Below, piece by piece: positions 36,452 through 44,081 of a DNA stretch of 46,363 nt; the stretch's first letter is position 1; each line of letters begins with the position of its first letter. Position numbers and translations under genes: made by a program. Origin of the DNA: Bacteroidota bacterium (lineage in GTDB: Bacteria > Bacteroidota > Bacteroidia > Chitinophagales > Saprospiraceae); contig JAKQLF010000281.1 of assembly GCA_029567325.1 (NCBI GenBank), forward strand, positions 1 through 46,363, in the 5' to 3' direction. Under the pieces are notes generated by a model. It ran no database searches, was not told where the DNA came from, and was given only the letters and a program-made list of their open reading frames with translations.

Positions 36452-36823
36452 CTACCTATGCTGGTCAAATAAAATAGCATTGCCATCTGGATCTGTAACA
36501 ACGAAACTTGCCGGTCCAGATGTGGTTTCATCAGCTTCATATTGAGGTATTATATTTTTTGATTTTAATGCTTTCTGAATATCCCTTACATCATCAAAGT
36601 TTTCTAAAGGGTGGGCATTTGAGTCCCAACCTGGATTGAATGTCAAAATATTGTTTTCAAACATGCCCTGAAATAAGCCAATCAGCGTTTCCTCATTTTT
36701 CATGATGAGATATTTACTTTCCAGATTACCAGCAAAAGCATGAAAACCCAAATTTTCGTAGAAAGCTTTTGAAACTTCTATATCTTTTACGGATAAGCTG
36801 ATTGAAAATGCACCTAATTTCAT
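36452..36823 (-). CDS. VOC-superfamily (glyoxalase/bleomycin-resistance-like) protein
   Basis: 123 residues, one vicinal-oxygen-chelate unit pair: FSISLSVKDIEVSKAFYENLGF at the N-terminus, the central LIMKNEETLIGLFQGMF strand, and the closing SFVVTDPDGNAILFDQH. Such proteins dimerise to form a metal site, and act on varied substrates; which one cannot be told. Stands alone. Confidence 0.85.
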   Translation of the reverse strand: MKLGAFSISLSVKDIEVSKAFYENLGFHAFAGNLESKYLIMKNEETLIGLFQGMFENNILTFNPGWDSNAHPLENFDDVRDIQKALKSKNIIPQYEADETTSGPASFVVTDPDGNAILFDQHR

Positions 36824-36893
36824 AACCTTGAATTTACTAATGATTGATTAGCCCTAAGTTATGAAAAAATAATGAATTGAAAAATAAAAAGCA

Positions 36894-37415
36894 TTAACTT
36901 TTGGGGACAAAGAGCATGCCATCACCATCAATACAATATCTTAATCCTGTAGGTTTTGGACCATCATTAAAAACGTGGCCCAAATGACCTCCACACCTCT
37001 TGCATGAAAGGGCATCTCGCGACATCCCTAGTGAATTATCAACATGAACATCAATGCTTTTGGGGCCCCAAGGTTTGAAATAACTAGGCCATCCTGTACC
37101 AGAATCAAACTTTGCATCTGACCCAAACAACGGATTGTTACATCCGGCACACACATAAACTCCTGCCTCTTTGACATTATATAACTCACTTGAGAAAGGC
37201 CTTTCTGTTCCTTGTTCTCTCAAGATATAAAATTGCTTATCAGTCAATTGCGACTTCCATTCTTCTTCAGTTTTGACTATTTTGTCTACCCAGCTATCAT
37301 CTATTTTGATGTCAGCGTGAAACTTTGGTGTTGGTTTTGCTGCATCTTTTTTGGAAGATTGAGCACATGAATTAAATGCGATTAATAAGCAAAGAAGAAA
37401 AGTAGTTTTATGCAT
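36894..37415 (-). CDS. msrB: Peptide-methionine (R)-S-oxide reductase, lipoprotein form
   Basis: 173 residues. The lipobox FNSC (Cys 17) makes it an envelope lipoprotein, unlike cytoplasmic MsrB. The catalytic domain shows the zinc-binding pairs CAGC and CKRC, FDSGTGWPSYF, HLGHVFNDGP and the active-site RYCID with the catalytic Cys near 161. It reduces the R form of methionine sulfoxide in damaged proteins. The gene starts 3 nt after the stop of the thioredoxin-like T9SS gene, so the two form one transcript and may act as one redox pair outside the cytoplasm (inference). Confidence 0.93.
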   Translation of the reverse strand: MHKTTFLLCLLIAFNSCAQSSKKDAAKPTPKFHADIKIDDSWVDKIVKTEEEWKSQLTDKQFYILREQGTERPFSSELYNVKEAGVYVCAGCNNPLFGSDAKFDSGTGWPSYFKPWGPKSIDVHVDNSLGMSRDALSCKRCGGHLGHVFNDGPKPTGLRYCIDGDGMLFVPKS

Positions 37416-37418
37416 TTT

Positions 37419-38447
37419 TTATGGATTAAGTTTTAAGAACTTTTGATATTTTGAATATTGTTTGTTGTTGATCTTAAGGAAATAAACTCCTTCATTGAGT
37501 GAAGATATGTCTATTTCTTTATTGTTGCCCAACACAGTTTTCATAGCCAAGGCTCCAAACTGATTGAATATTAAAACATCCGTTGGTTCAGCTTGTTCAA
37601 ATTGTGGAATAGAGATTACAGAACTGGCAGGATTTGGCACAATTGAAAAATTGCTGAATTCGTCTTCCAGTTCATTTATTCCTGAAATGATGTCTGGATT
37701 GAATAAAGGAGATTTATCTGCCTGAACAACTTCAAAATTGTCATTGATTTTTGTAAATGACTGAAGAATGGCTAGAGCAAACAATCTTCTTGCTTCCCAA
37801 ATATCATTTAATTTTAGTACTGCATTAAACGTATAAACATCTCCAACTTGAGAAGAAAGTGATACAACAATTGGATTCGCCCCCGTAAATGATTGTCTAA
37901 ATACATCAAAATGCTCATCCTCACCATTGGGTGCATTATAAAATACGGTATTTTCTGCCATTGGCACATATAGATACATATTTCCCATTTGATGGCTGGC
38001 AACAGTGGTAATTTTCACTTCTACAGCGATGGAATCTGGTCCTTTTGGTTTGAGTGCGGTCGTAATAGAAAACGGAGAAGTTTGATTTTCAAAAGGTGTA
38101 TAAACTTCTTTATTTTGCACCTGACTTGAAAATCTTTCTACTCCATTTATTGTAAAAGTTGGTGTTCCTCCAAACAAACCATAAAATTTGGTGCGCTCGT
38201 CGTTTTCAACTTTATTTTGTTTATTGAATATGCAATTGCTATAAGGAGAACTTGGGTGATAGGCAATGTGAATGATTTCTGGTTTTTGATTCAAAGCTGT
38301 ATAAAAGCCTGGATTTCTAGACGCACAGATGCTACAAAGTGTATTTGTAAAATGTTCTACCACGATCTTTTTAGAGACTTGGGCTTGGATTTGTTTAAAG
38401 CCTAATAAGTTCAACAAGACAAACATTGACGTAAAAAATAATTTCAT
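37419..38447 (-). CDS. Secreted thioredoxin-like (Omp28-like) protein with T9SS type A sorting domain
   Basis: 342 residues from the ATG at 38447, which begins a signal peptide (MKLFFTSMFVLLNLLGF...AQ); the TTG-started extension to 38471 is rejected. The thioredoxin-like part starts VVEHFTNTLCSICASRNP, with a C-x-x-C pair at 38-41, then HIAYHPSSPY and GTPTFTING, the cis-Pro loop pattern. A beta-rich domain follows. The C-terminus (VPNPASSVISI, VLIFNQFGALAMK, LNEGVYFLKI) is a T9SS type A sorting domain, so the protein crosses the outer membrane. It may donate electrons at the cell surface, possibly with the MsrB lipoprotein encoded 3 nt downstream (inference). Confidence 0.82.
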   Translation of the reverse strand: MKLFFTSMFVLLNLLGFKQIQAQVSKKIVVEHFTNTLCSICASRNPGFYTALNQKPEIIHIAYHPSSPYSNCIFNKQNKVENDERTKFYGLFGGTPTFTINGVERFSSQVQNKEVYTPFENQTSPFSITTALKPKGPDSIAVEVKITTVASHQMGNMYLYVPMAENTVFYNAPNGEDEHFDVFRQSFTGANPIVVSLSSQVGDVYTFNAVLKLNDIWEARRLFALAILQSFTKINDNFEVVQADKSPLFNPDIISGINELEDEFSNFSIVPNPASSVISIPQFEQAEPTDVLIFNQFGALAMKTVLGNNKEIDISSLNEGVYFLKINNKQYSKYQKFLKLNP

Positions 38448-38685
38448 GATTCGAGATTTTAATGGATACAAAATTGGTTTATATCTGTCACAAATAAATC
38501 ACGAAACGAATTAAAATGGTCTCAGATGCTCATCAACCAAGTCGTATTATGTTAAAAGAGCCTTTTTTGTCTGCTTGGCGACAACCACAAGAAACATAAA
38601 ATATTGGAAACAAAATTAAAGACCAGACTTAAATGGTTGAATCAAAAAACCGATGTGGATTCAAAACAACATTTTTCTTGTAAAA

Positions 38686-39486
38686 TCAATTATTCACAAC
38701 CATTTTTAAAATTTTCTTGGTTATTTCTTTGCGGCAATTGGCAAAATTGGAGTTTTGGTTTTTCCGATCTTTGATCAATCTGGTGGCGAAAAAATATACA
38801 TTCCCATTGGTTTCAAGATATCCTACCCACCATCCGGTATCCTTTCCTCCATCTCTTGTCCATCCTGTTTTTGCTCGAATGACATGATGGTCACCCTCTT
38901 CTTCAATCATCATGGATTTCAAGATTTTGAACGATTCTTTTTTGAAAGGCAAAGTTTCTTCATACACGCCAATTAAAATGTCGATTTGATTGGCTGGGGA
39001 AATGGCAAAATTTCCAAAGTTCCAAAAATCAGGATCTGAATTGGACAAATCAACATTACCGTAATGAATTTTTGAAAGGTATTTTTTGTATTTTTCTTTT
39101 CCAATTTGTTCTGCCAAAAGAACGTAAACCCAACCAGCTGATGACTTAAAGGCTTCTTTGACCGTCATGTTGTGGTAAATTTCTGGTCGGTACCCATATT
39201 TTATGGTATCAGTAGAACCTGGCCAAAAAACAGTATCATTTTCACTTTTGATTACCCCAGTTTCAAGAGCTATGAGCGTATTTACAATTTTGAATGTTGA
39301 TGCGGGAAGTGTTTTTATGTGACTATCATCAAGGTCTGTAGCTATCCACTTTTTTGCATTATAGTCATAAATGGTTGTGCTGCCCTGAATTTGGCAATCT
39401 TCAAATGGTTGTTGGAAATTTATTTGGGCAAGGGAATGATGGCCAAAGAAAAAGATCAATAAGGAGGTCAAAACTTTACCAAACAT
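38686..39486 (-). CDS. Class D (OXA-type) beta-lactamase homologue
   Basis: 266 residues with a signal peptide. The class D motifs are present in order: active-site STFK (Ser63, Lys66), a motif II at 116-118, YGN (142-144), the Trp near 155, and KTG (206-208) followed by WTRDGG, then GWWVGYLE. Motif II is normally S-x-V; here it reads S-A-G, with WVY conserved after it, so the hydrophobic Val that shapes the carbamylated-lysine pocket is replaced by Gly. The protein is periplasmic and probably a serine beta-lactamase or a related sensor/binding protein; activity is uncertain because of that change. No mobile element is seen near it, so it is likely intrinsic to the host. Confidence 0.85.
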   Translation of the reverse strand: MFGKVLTSLLIFFFGHHSLAQINFQQPFEDCQIQGSTTIYDYNAKKWIATDLDDSHIKTLPASTFKIVNTLIALETGVIKSENDTVFWPGSTDTIKYGYRPEIYHNMTVKEAFKSSAGWVYVLLAEQIGKEKYKKYLSKIHYGNVDLSNSDPDFWNFGNFAISPANQIDILIGVYEETLPFKKESFKILKSMMIEEEGDHHVIRAKTGWTRDGGKDTGWWVGYLETNGNVYFFATRLIKDRKNQNSNFANCRKEITKKILKMVVNN

Positions 39487-39571
39487 TCGGAAAAAATTGT
39501 GTCAGAAATTTAATTTAGGTTTTGAATTAACCATTATTTCCTAGTGATTATTATACCACATTACATAAAAA

Positions 39572-40633
39572 TCACTTTTGCTGTTGTAGCCATTTCTCGA
39601 CATGTCTTTTACATTCAAATGAACCATGGTTTACTTGGCCTTTGGTTTCCAGGGCTTCCTTGATTTTTCCCATAGCAAATCTGAAGTCTGTTCCCATATT
39701 TTTAAACCTATCAGCAGTTTTTACAGCGCGTTCTATTTCCCAACAAAATTGACCTGCATATAAGTGGTGATCTTGATAAGCATTATTGATTTGGTCTTTG
39801 ATGTATGAAGCAAGAGACAACAAACTTGCATTTACTGCATGAGGAAAAAGTTGGACACTGTCCACTGGATTGGAAGCCAAAAAGTCAAATACTTGGAAGC
39901 CAGATTGCGAGTACAAAAGTTTGACTAGTTCTCCTTGCCAATCAGGATGTGATTTTATTTTTGCAACTGCGCTTTCTTTTACTGCCGCAGTTTTGTATTC
40001 ATCAGCAAAAACCATAAGGCGCAACATATCTTGTGTTACATCAATTTGAGCTATTTCAGATACCATTCTTTCATTGTTTTTAATGTCTGCATCTGTTGCT
40101 GCTGCTGCAACATTCATGTCATTTTGGACACGAGATATTATAGAAGATCCAATGAGTATCAACCAACATATTCCTCCCAAATACACCGCACTTTTCAGTG
40201 ATTGTTCTGAGATTTTATTAAAATTGAGCGCTTTTCCAAATTCATTGTTACTGACAAAAAATGATAAAAGCACTAACAAAATAATAAGGAATGAAAAAAT
40301 ACCTCCAGTAAAAGTAATAAACTTATGAATAGATGGTTCTTCTTTAAACAAAGCTCCGATTGCAGCTCCACCAATAGCCACAAATAGATAAAATATCAAA
40401 AAAATAAATCTTTTGCCAGTTCCAATATGTATCCAAGAAAGTTTGCCTGCAAAGCTTAATAAAGTACCAGAAAGCGTCAATAATCCCATCAATAATACAA
40501 ACCCATAAATGATCGCCCAGAAATACCCAACAACCCCATCGTTGGAAGGTACTTTTGTGAAATAAATCAACTTCCACAAAAAAAGTGAAAGTGCACTGGA
40601 TATGATCAGAACTAAATTAATAATAGCAGCCAT
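39572..40633 (-). CDS. Integral membrane protein of unknown function
   Basis: 353 residues from the ATG at 40633 (a GTG at 40651 is also in frame). About five membrane helices lie in the first 180 residues (NLVLIISSALSLFLW, FWAIIYGFVLLMGLLTL, FIFLIFYLFVAIGGAAIGA, FTGGIFSFLIILLVLLSF, LGGICWLILIGSSII). The C-terminal half (about 190-353) is soluble and helical, and may be cytoplasmic or periplasmic. I recognise no family. Stands alone, divergent from the Gfo/Idh gene. Confidence 0.55.
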   Translation of the reverse strand: MAAIINLVLIISSALSLFLWKLIYFTKVPSNDGVVGYFWAIIYGFVLLMGLLTLSGTLLSFAGKLSWIHIGTGKRFIFLIFYLFVAIGGAAIGALFKEEPSIHKFITFTGGIFSFLIILLVLLSFFVSNNEFGKALNFNKISEQSLKSAVYLGGICWLILIGSSIISRVQNDMNVAAAATDADIKNNERMVSEIAQIDVTQDMLRLMVFADEYKTAAVKESAVAKIKSHPDWQGELVKLLYSQSGFQVFDFLASNPVDSVQLFPHAVNASLLSLASYIKDQINNAYQDHHLYAGQFCWEIERAVKTADRFKNMGTDFRFAMGKIKEALETKGQVNHGSFECKRHVEKWLQQQK

Positions 40634-40837
40634 AAAATTGATTATTAACACTATACATATTAAAAAATATTTTCAATTTTCATAGATCATTCATATTTGG
40701 GTAACTAAAAAATAAATTTAAATAACTTTTGCATGCCCTAAGTTATAAGACTAAAATACAATTTTTTTGAAGTTGCAGTCTTTTTTTTTGAAGGAGTTTG
40801 TACCTTGCCACATTTCAAATCGCAAAAGAAATTCGAT

Positions 40838-41827
40838 ATGCGCAAAGTCTCATGGGGGGTGATCAGCACCGCCAATATTGGTGTAAAAAAAGTTATTCCT
40901 GGAATGCAAATGTCTGAATTTATCAGTGTAGACGCTATTTCATCCAGGAATTTGGAAAATGCAAAATCAGCAGCGGCAGCATTAAACATTCCAAAAGCCT
41001 ATGGGAGTTATGAAGCATTATTGGCCGATCCAGACATTGAGGCTATTTACAATCCCCTACCAAACCATCTCCATGTTGACTGGTCTATCAAATGTTTGGA
41101 GGCTGGCAAACACGTACTTTGCGAAAAACCATTGGGACTTGATGCAAAAGATGCTCAAAGATTGGTGGATGCCGCAGCAAATTATCCACAACTGAAGGTA
41201 ATGGAGGCTTTTATGTATAGATTTCATCCTCAATGGGTGCAAGTCAAAAAATGGTTGGAGGAAAATGCCATTGGCAAAATCAAGGCAATCAACAGCATAT
41301 TTACCTATTACAATGATGATCCGGCAAACGTGCGCAACCAAGTAAATATTGGTGGTGGAGGTTTGCTTGACATTGGTTGTTACAACATTTCAATTTCTAG
41401 GTTTATTACCAATGAAGAACCTACCAGGGTCATTGGAACGATTGATAGAGATCCAGAAATGCAAGTCGATCGATTGGTTTCTGGCATCATGCAATTTGGA
41501 GACATTCCTTCCACATTTATTTGTTCTACTCAGTCCTATTTTCAGCAAGGAGCACACATAATAGGAGAGACTGGTAGAATAGAAATTGATGTTCCATTCA
41601 ATGCTCCAAATGATAAACCTAGCCTTGTCCATCTATGCAAAAACGATAAAAAGGAAACTGTGGCAACAAATGCAGTTGACCAATACATGTTGGAGGGTGA
41701 AGTTTTTTCTAGGGCAATCGTTATGGATAAAGCAGTTCCGACTCCTCTTTCGGATGCCATCAACAATATGAAAGTCATCGACGCCATTTTTGAGTCTGGT
41801 GAGAAAGGTGGCTGGGTGACATTATAA
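40838..41827 (+). CDS. Gfo/Idh/MocA-family sugar oxidoreductase
   Basis: 329 residues from the ATG at 40838; the frame extends upstream to a TTG at 40805 but the family N-terminus MRKVSWGVISTANIG begins at the ATG. The NAD(P)-binding N-domain has GxxxIG-type glycine residues, AISSRNLENAKSAA, the loop YNPLPNHLHVDWSIKCLEAGKHVLCEKPLG with the EKP motif, and a C-domain with GGGGLLDIGCYNISISRF. It oxidises or reduces a sugar or cyclitol with NAD(P); the substrate is not clear. The TTTGTACCTTGCC stretch at about 40797-40809 is a near match to an extended -7 element, 25-30 nt before the start. Confidence 0.88.
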   Translation: MRKVSWGVISTANIGVKKVIPGMQMSEFISVDAISSRNLENAKSAAAALNIPKAYGSYEALLADPDIEAIYNPLPNHLHVDWSIKCLEAGKHVLCEKPLGLDAKDAQRLVDAAANYPQLKVMEAFMYRFHPQWVQVKKWLEENAIGKIKAINSIFTYYNDDPANVRNQVNIGGGGLLDIGCYNISISRFITNEEPTRVIGTIDRDPEMQVDRLVSGIMQFGDIPSTFICSTQSYFQQGAHIIGETGRIEIDVPFNAPNDKPSLVHLCKNDKKETVATNAVDQYMLEGEVFSRAIVMDKAVPTPLSDAINNMKVIDAIFESGEKGGWVTL

Positions 41828-41849
41828 AAAATTACCAATTCAAAGTTGG

Positions 41850-41880
41850 CTGCCACGAATTCACGAAATTTTTGTGGCAG
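41850..41880 (+). terminator. Hairpin overlapping the first GAATTC-motif copy, after the oxidoreductase gene
   Basis: CTGCCAC (41850-41856) pairs with GTGGCAG (41874-41880) around a 17-nt loop that holds the reverse-orientation GAATTC motif. It lies 23 bp after the stop codon. It may act as a weak terminator, but the loop is part of the repeat family. Confidence 0.4.
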
Positions 41881-42040
41881 ATAACATAAGATGATTATGG
41901 AAAACCAATGCATCTATTTTTTGTGATGCCACGAATTCACGAAGTTTTGAATTGTGAGAGATACAAAATGATTATTAGAATGAATTCAATTCTTATTTTT
42001 AGGATTACATAAAGTCGCAAAGTTCTGAATTTGAAGAATA
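41851..42040. repeat. Left arm of the GAATTC-motif repeats: about three imperfect 76-78-bp units
   Basis: The 18-bp motif in reverse orientation, TGCCACGAATTCACGAAA/G, occurs at 41851 and 41927, 76 bp apart. Each is followed by a related stretch (AAATTTTTGTGGC... / AAGTTTTGAATTGTG..., then GATAC/AACA-AAGATGATTAT). A third, degraded unit begins near 42011 (GTCGCAAAGTTCTGAATTTG) and ends near 42040. The GTG start of the orphan gene lies about 60 bp further on. Confidence 0.7.
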
Positions 42041-42097
42041 TAAGATAGTTAGACGACAAGTTGGTGGGAAGCAATTAAAGAAAATAAATACCATATC

Positions 42098-42484
42098 GTG
42101 AATAAAAAACAGACACCTAGACGAAAAACCTTGACTAAAAAAGGACGCCTAGCTTCTGCAAAAGACTGGATTACAAAGTATAACGGACAAAATTTAATCT
42201 CAGGATATGCGAAATGGTTTGGTGTGGACAAAATTTGTGCGATTAATGAGTTAAAAAATCTCGGAGTAATTATCCCTGAGAAATTAGAGAATCAAATCGT
42301 TGAGTCGATTAAAAGGAGAATAGAACAAAGAAATTCAGCAAAAGAAAAAGCCGAGGTCCTAAAGATCGCAGATTATGACCCGGACAACAATTTCGCTTTC
42401 ATTGTTGGGTACACTTCAGGAGGATTTCCTTTTGGTTTGACACAAGAGGAATTTGAAAATGAGGAGTATGGCAATAAAGACTAA
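42098..42484 (+). CDS. Small conserved hypothetical protein bracketed by inverted repeat arrays
   Basis: 128 residues from a GTG start; the frame opens at 42053 without an ATG. The basic N-terminus NKKQTPRRKTLTKKGRL is followed by AKDWITKYNGQNLISGYAKWFGVDKICAINELKNLGV, a helical segment I have the impression of having seen in other short uncharacterised bacterial proteins, then a charged helix and FAFIVGYTSGGFPFGLTQEEF at the end. The basic N-terminus suggests nucleic-acid binding (inference). It stands between two arrays of the GAATTC-motif repeat that point in opposite directions, which suggests it travels with the repeats or uses them. It is not a transposase by sequence. Confidence 0.6.
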   Translation: MNKKQTPRRKTLTKKGRLASAKDWITKYNGQNLISGYAKWFGVDKICAINELKNLGVIIPEKLENQIVESIKRRIEQRNSAKEKAEVLKIADYDPDNNFAFIVGYTSGGFPFGLTQEEFENEEYGNKD

Positions 42485-42515
42485 TTGGGCAAAAAAACAC
42501 GAATGCATAACTCTA

Positions 42516-42909
42516 TTCGTGAATTCGTGGCATCCCCATTTCCAATGTTCAAGGCATTACTTTCGTGAATTCGTGGCATATTCTTACCAAGAATTCCTTT
42601 CATTGTCTTTTCGTGAATTCGTGGCATCCCTTTTTCAAATATTCGTCGCATTTCAATTCGTACATTCGTGGCATCCCCATTTCCAATGTTCAAGGCATTA
42701 ACTTTCGTGAATTCGTGGCATTTTCTTACCAAGCATTCCTTTCATTGTCTTTTGGTGAATTCGTGGCATCTTTATTTCAAATATCCCTTTCATTTACATT
42801 CGTGAATTCGTGGCATTCCAATTCCTGAAAATTGTAATACTTGTTTTAGTGAATTCGTGGCATTTCCATAACAGGCTCCATCATCTTTCCATTCGTGAAT
42901 TCGAGCCAT
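42516..42909. repeat. Right arm: ten copies of TTCGTGAATTCGTGGCAT, including a 142-bp tandem duplication
   Basis: Ten forward copies of the 18-bp motif start at 42516, 42562, 42610, 42641 (shortened), 42657, 42704, 42752, 42799, 42846 and 42892. Several are exact; others have 1-3 changes (for example TTGGTG at 42752 and TTAGTG at 42846). The block at 42516-42656 is repeated at 42657-42798 with an offset of 141-142 bp, including the sequence between motifs, so the array grew partly by a larger tandem duplication. Spacings between motifs in the array are 16-48 bp. The only plausible gene in the span is none: short frames here merely translate the repeat. The array ends 65 bp before the dinB start. 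Confidence 0.9.
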
Positions 42910-42948
42910 AAAAAATGCAGCAATACCAGGATTTCAAGCCTCGTTCTT

Positions 42949-42956
42949 ATCTTTGT
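42949..42956 (+). promoter_or_regulatory. Candidate -7 promoter element of dinB
   Basis: TATCTTTG exactly matches TAnnTTTG. It lies 19 bp before the TTG start codon of dinB, which would leave a leader of only about 12-14 nt. A -33 TTTG at standard spacing is not clear. Confidence 0.45.
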
Positions 42957-42974
42957 ATATATAGCAATTGAATA

Positions 42975-44063
42975 TTGATCACCAATTACGACGATTACCG
43001 CAAAATCATTCACATCGACATGGATGCTTTTTATGCATCAGTGGAGCAAAGGGATAATCCTGAATTAAAGGGAAAACCCATTGCAGTGGGTGGCGGAGAA
43101 AAGCGGGGTGTGACCACAACTGCCTCCTACGAAGCCAGAAAGTTTGGTGTGAAATCCGCTATGCCAGGATGGAAAGCTCGAGAATTGTGTCCTGATTTGA
43201 TTTTTGTAAAACCAAGATTTGAAGCTTATAAACAGGTTTCAAACCAAATCAGAGCGATTTTCAAAAGATATACAGACTTGATCGAACCTCTTTCTTTGGA
43301 TGAAGCTTATTTGGATGTGACAAACAATAAAATTAATCAACCCATTGCCACAGAAGTCGCCAAAGCCATCAAAAAAGACATCTTTACAGAAACTCAGCTC
43401 ACTGCCTCAGCTGGTGTAAGTTATTGTAAATTCATTGCAAAAATTGCCTCAGACATCCAAAAACCCAATGGCCTTACTGTCATTAAACCACATCAGGCCC
43501 TAAATTTCCTGGAAACCCTCCCCATTCAAAAATTCTTTGGGGTTGGAAAGGTTACCGCTGGTAAAATGACTGAGATGGGCATCACCAATGGCCTAGACTT
43601 GAAAGCGTTTTCAAAAATGGATTTGGTGTCAAGATTTGGAAAAAATGGTGCCTATTATTATGACATGGTTCGTGGAATTGACGATAGACCAGTCGAGCCA
43701 TTTCGCATAAGGAAATCAATTGCAGTAGAGACCACTTTCGATGAATATTTAAACGAACCACAAGACCTTTTCAATTGTATAGACAGCATTGCCCAAGAGT
43801 TGTTCTTAAGAATTGTAAGATCCAATTTTCAAGGAAAAACTTTGACATTAAAAATCAAAAACAAAACATTTCAACAATGGACACGAAGTATCTCACAATC
43901 CTTTTCATTTGACAATTTAGAACAAATCAACTCCTTTGGAAAGTCATTGGTAAACCAAAATTTAGACCTCTGTGTTGATGTGAGATTGATTGGTCTTACT
44001 GTTTCAAATCCCATCATTGATGAGCCAAAAGTGAATGGTCAATTAGAATTGCCATTCGAATAG
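42975..44063 (+). CDS. dinB: DNA polymerase IV (Y-family, translesion)
   Basis: 362 residues. The Y-family signatures are seen in order: HIDMDAFYASVEQRDNPELKGKPIAVGG with the catalytic Asp pair, GVTTTASYEARKFGVKSAMPGWKARELCP, IEPLSLDEAYLDVT with the second acidic cluster, TASAGVSYCKFIAKIASDIQKPNG, then a helix-hairpin-helix-like KFFGVGKVTAGKM and the little-finger domain from about 240. The C-terminal QLELPF is a beta-clamp-binding peptide. The only in-frame start before the catalytic motif is TTG at 42975, because a TGA lies at 42969-42971. It copies past damaged bases with low fidelity. It lies just downstream of the repeat array. Confidence 0.95.
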   Translation: MITNYDDYRKIIHIDMDAFYASVEQRDNPELKGKPIAVGGGEKRGVTTTASYEARKFGVKSAMPGWKARELCPDLIFVKPRFEAYKQVSNQIRAIFKRYTDLIEPLSLDEAYLDVTNNKINQPIATEVAKAIKKDIFTETQLTASAGVSYCKFIAKIASDIQKPNGLTVIKPHQALNFLETLPIQKFFGVGKVTAGKMTEMGITNGLDLKAFSKMDLVSRFGKNGAYYYDMVRGIDDRPVEPFRIRKSIAVETTFDEYLNEPQDLFNCIDSIAQELFLRIVRSNFQGKTLTLKIKNKTFQQWTRSISQSFSFDNLEQINSFGKSLVNQNLDLCVDVRLIGLTVSNPIIDEPKVNGQLELPFE

Positions 44064-44081
44064 CAATGGAAGATGAAAGGA

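Noticed and set aside
38686-39486. Recently acquired resistance gene
   Set aside because: No insertion sequence, integron element or change in base composition is seen around the class D homologue; it looks intrinsic.
42516-42909. CRISPR array or coding repeats (several short frames such as 42453-42701 and 42565-42828)
   Set aside because: The 18-bp motif has irregular spacing of 16-48 bp and duplicated spacers; the frames only translate the repeat and have no homologue-like pattern or proper start.
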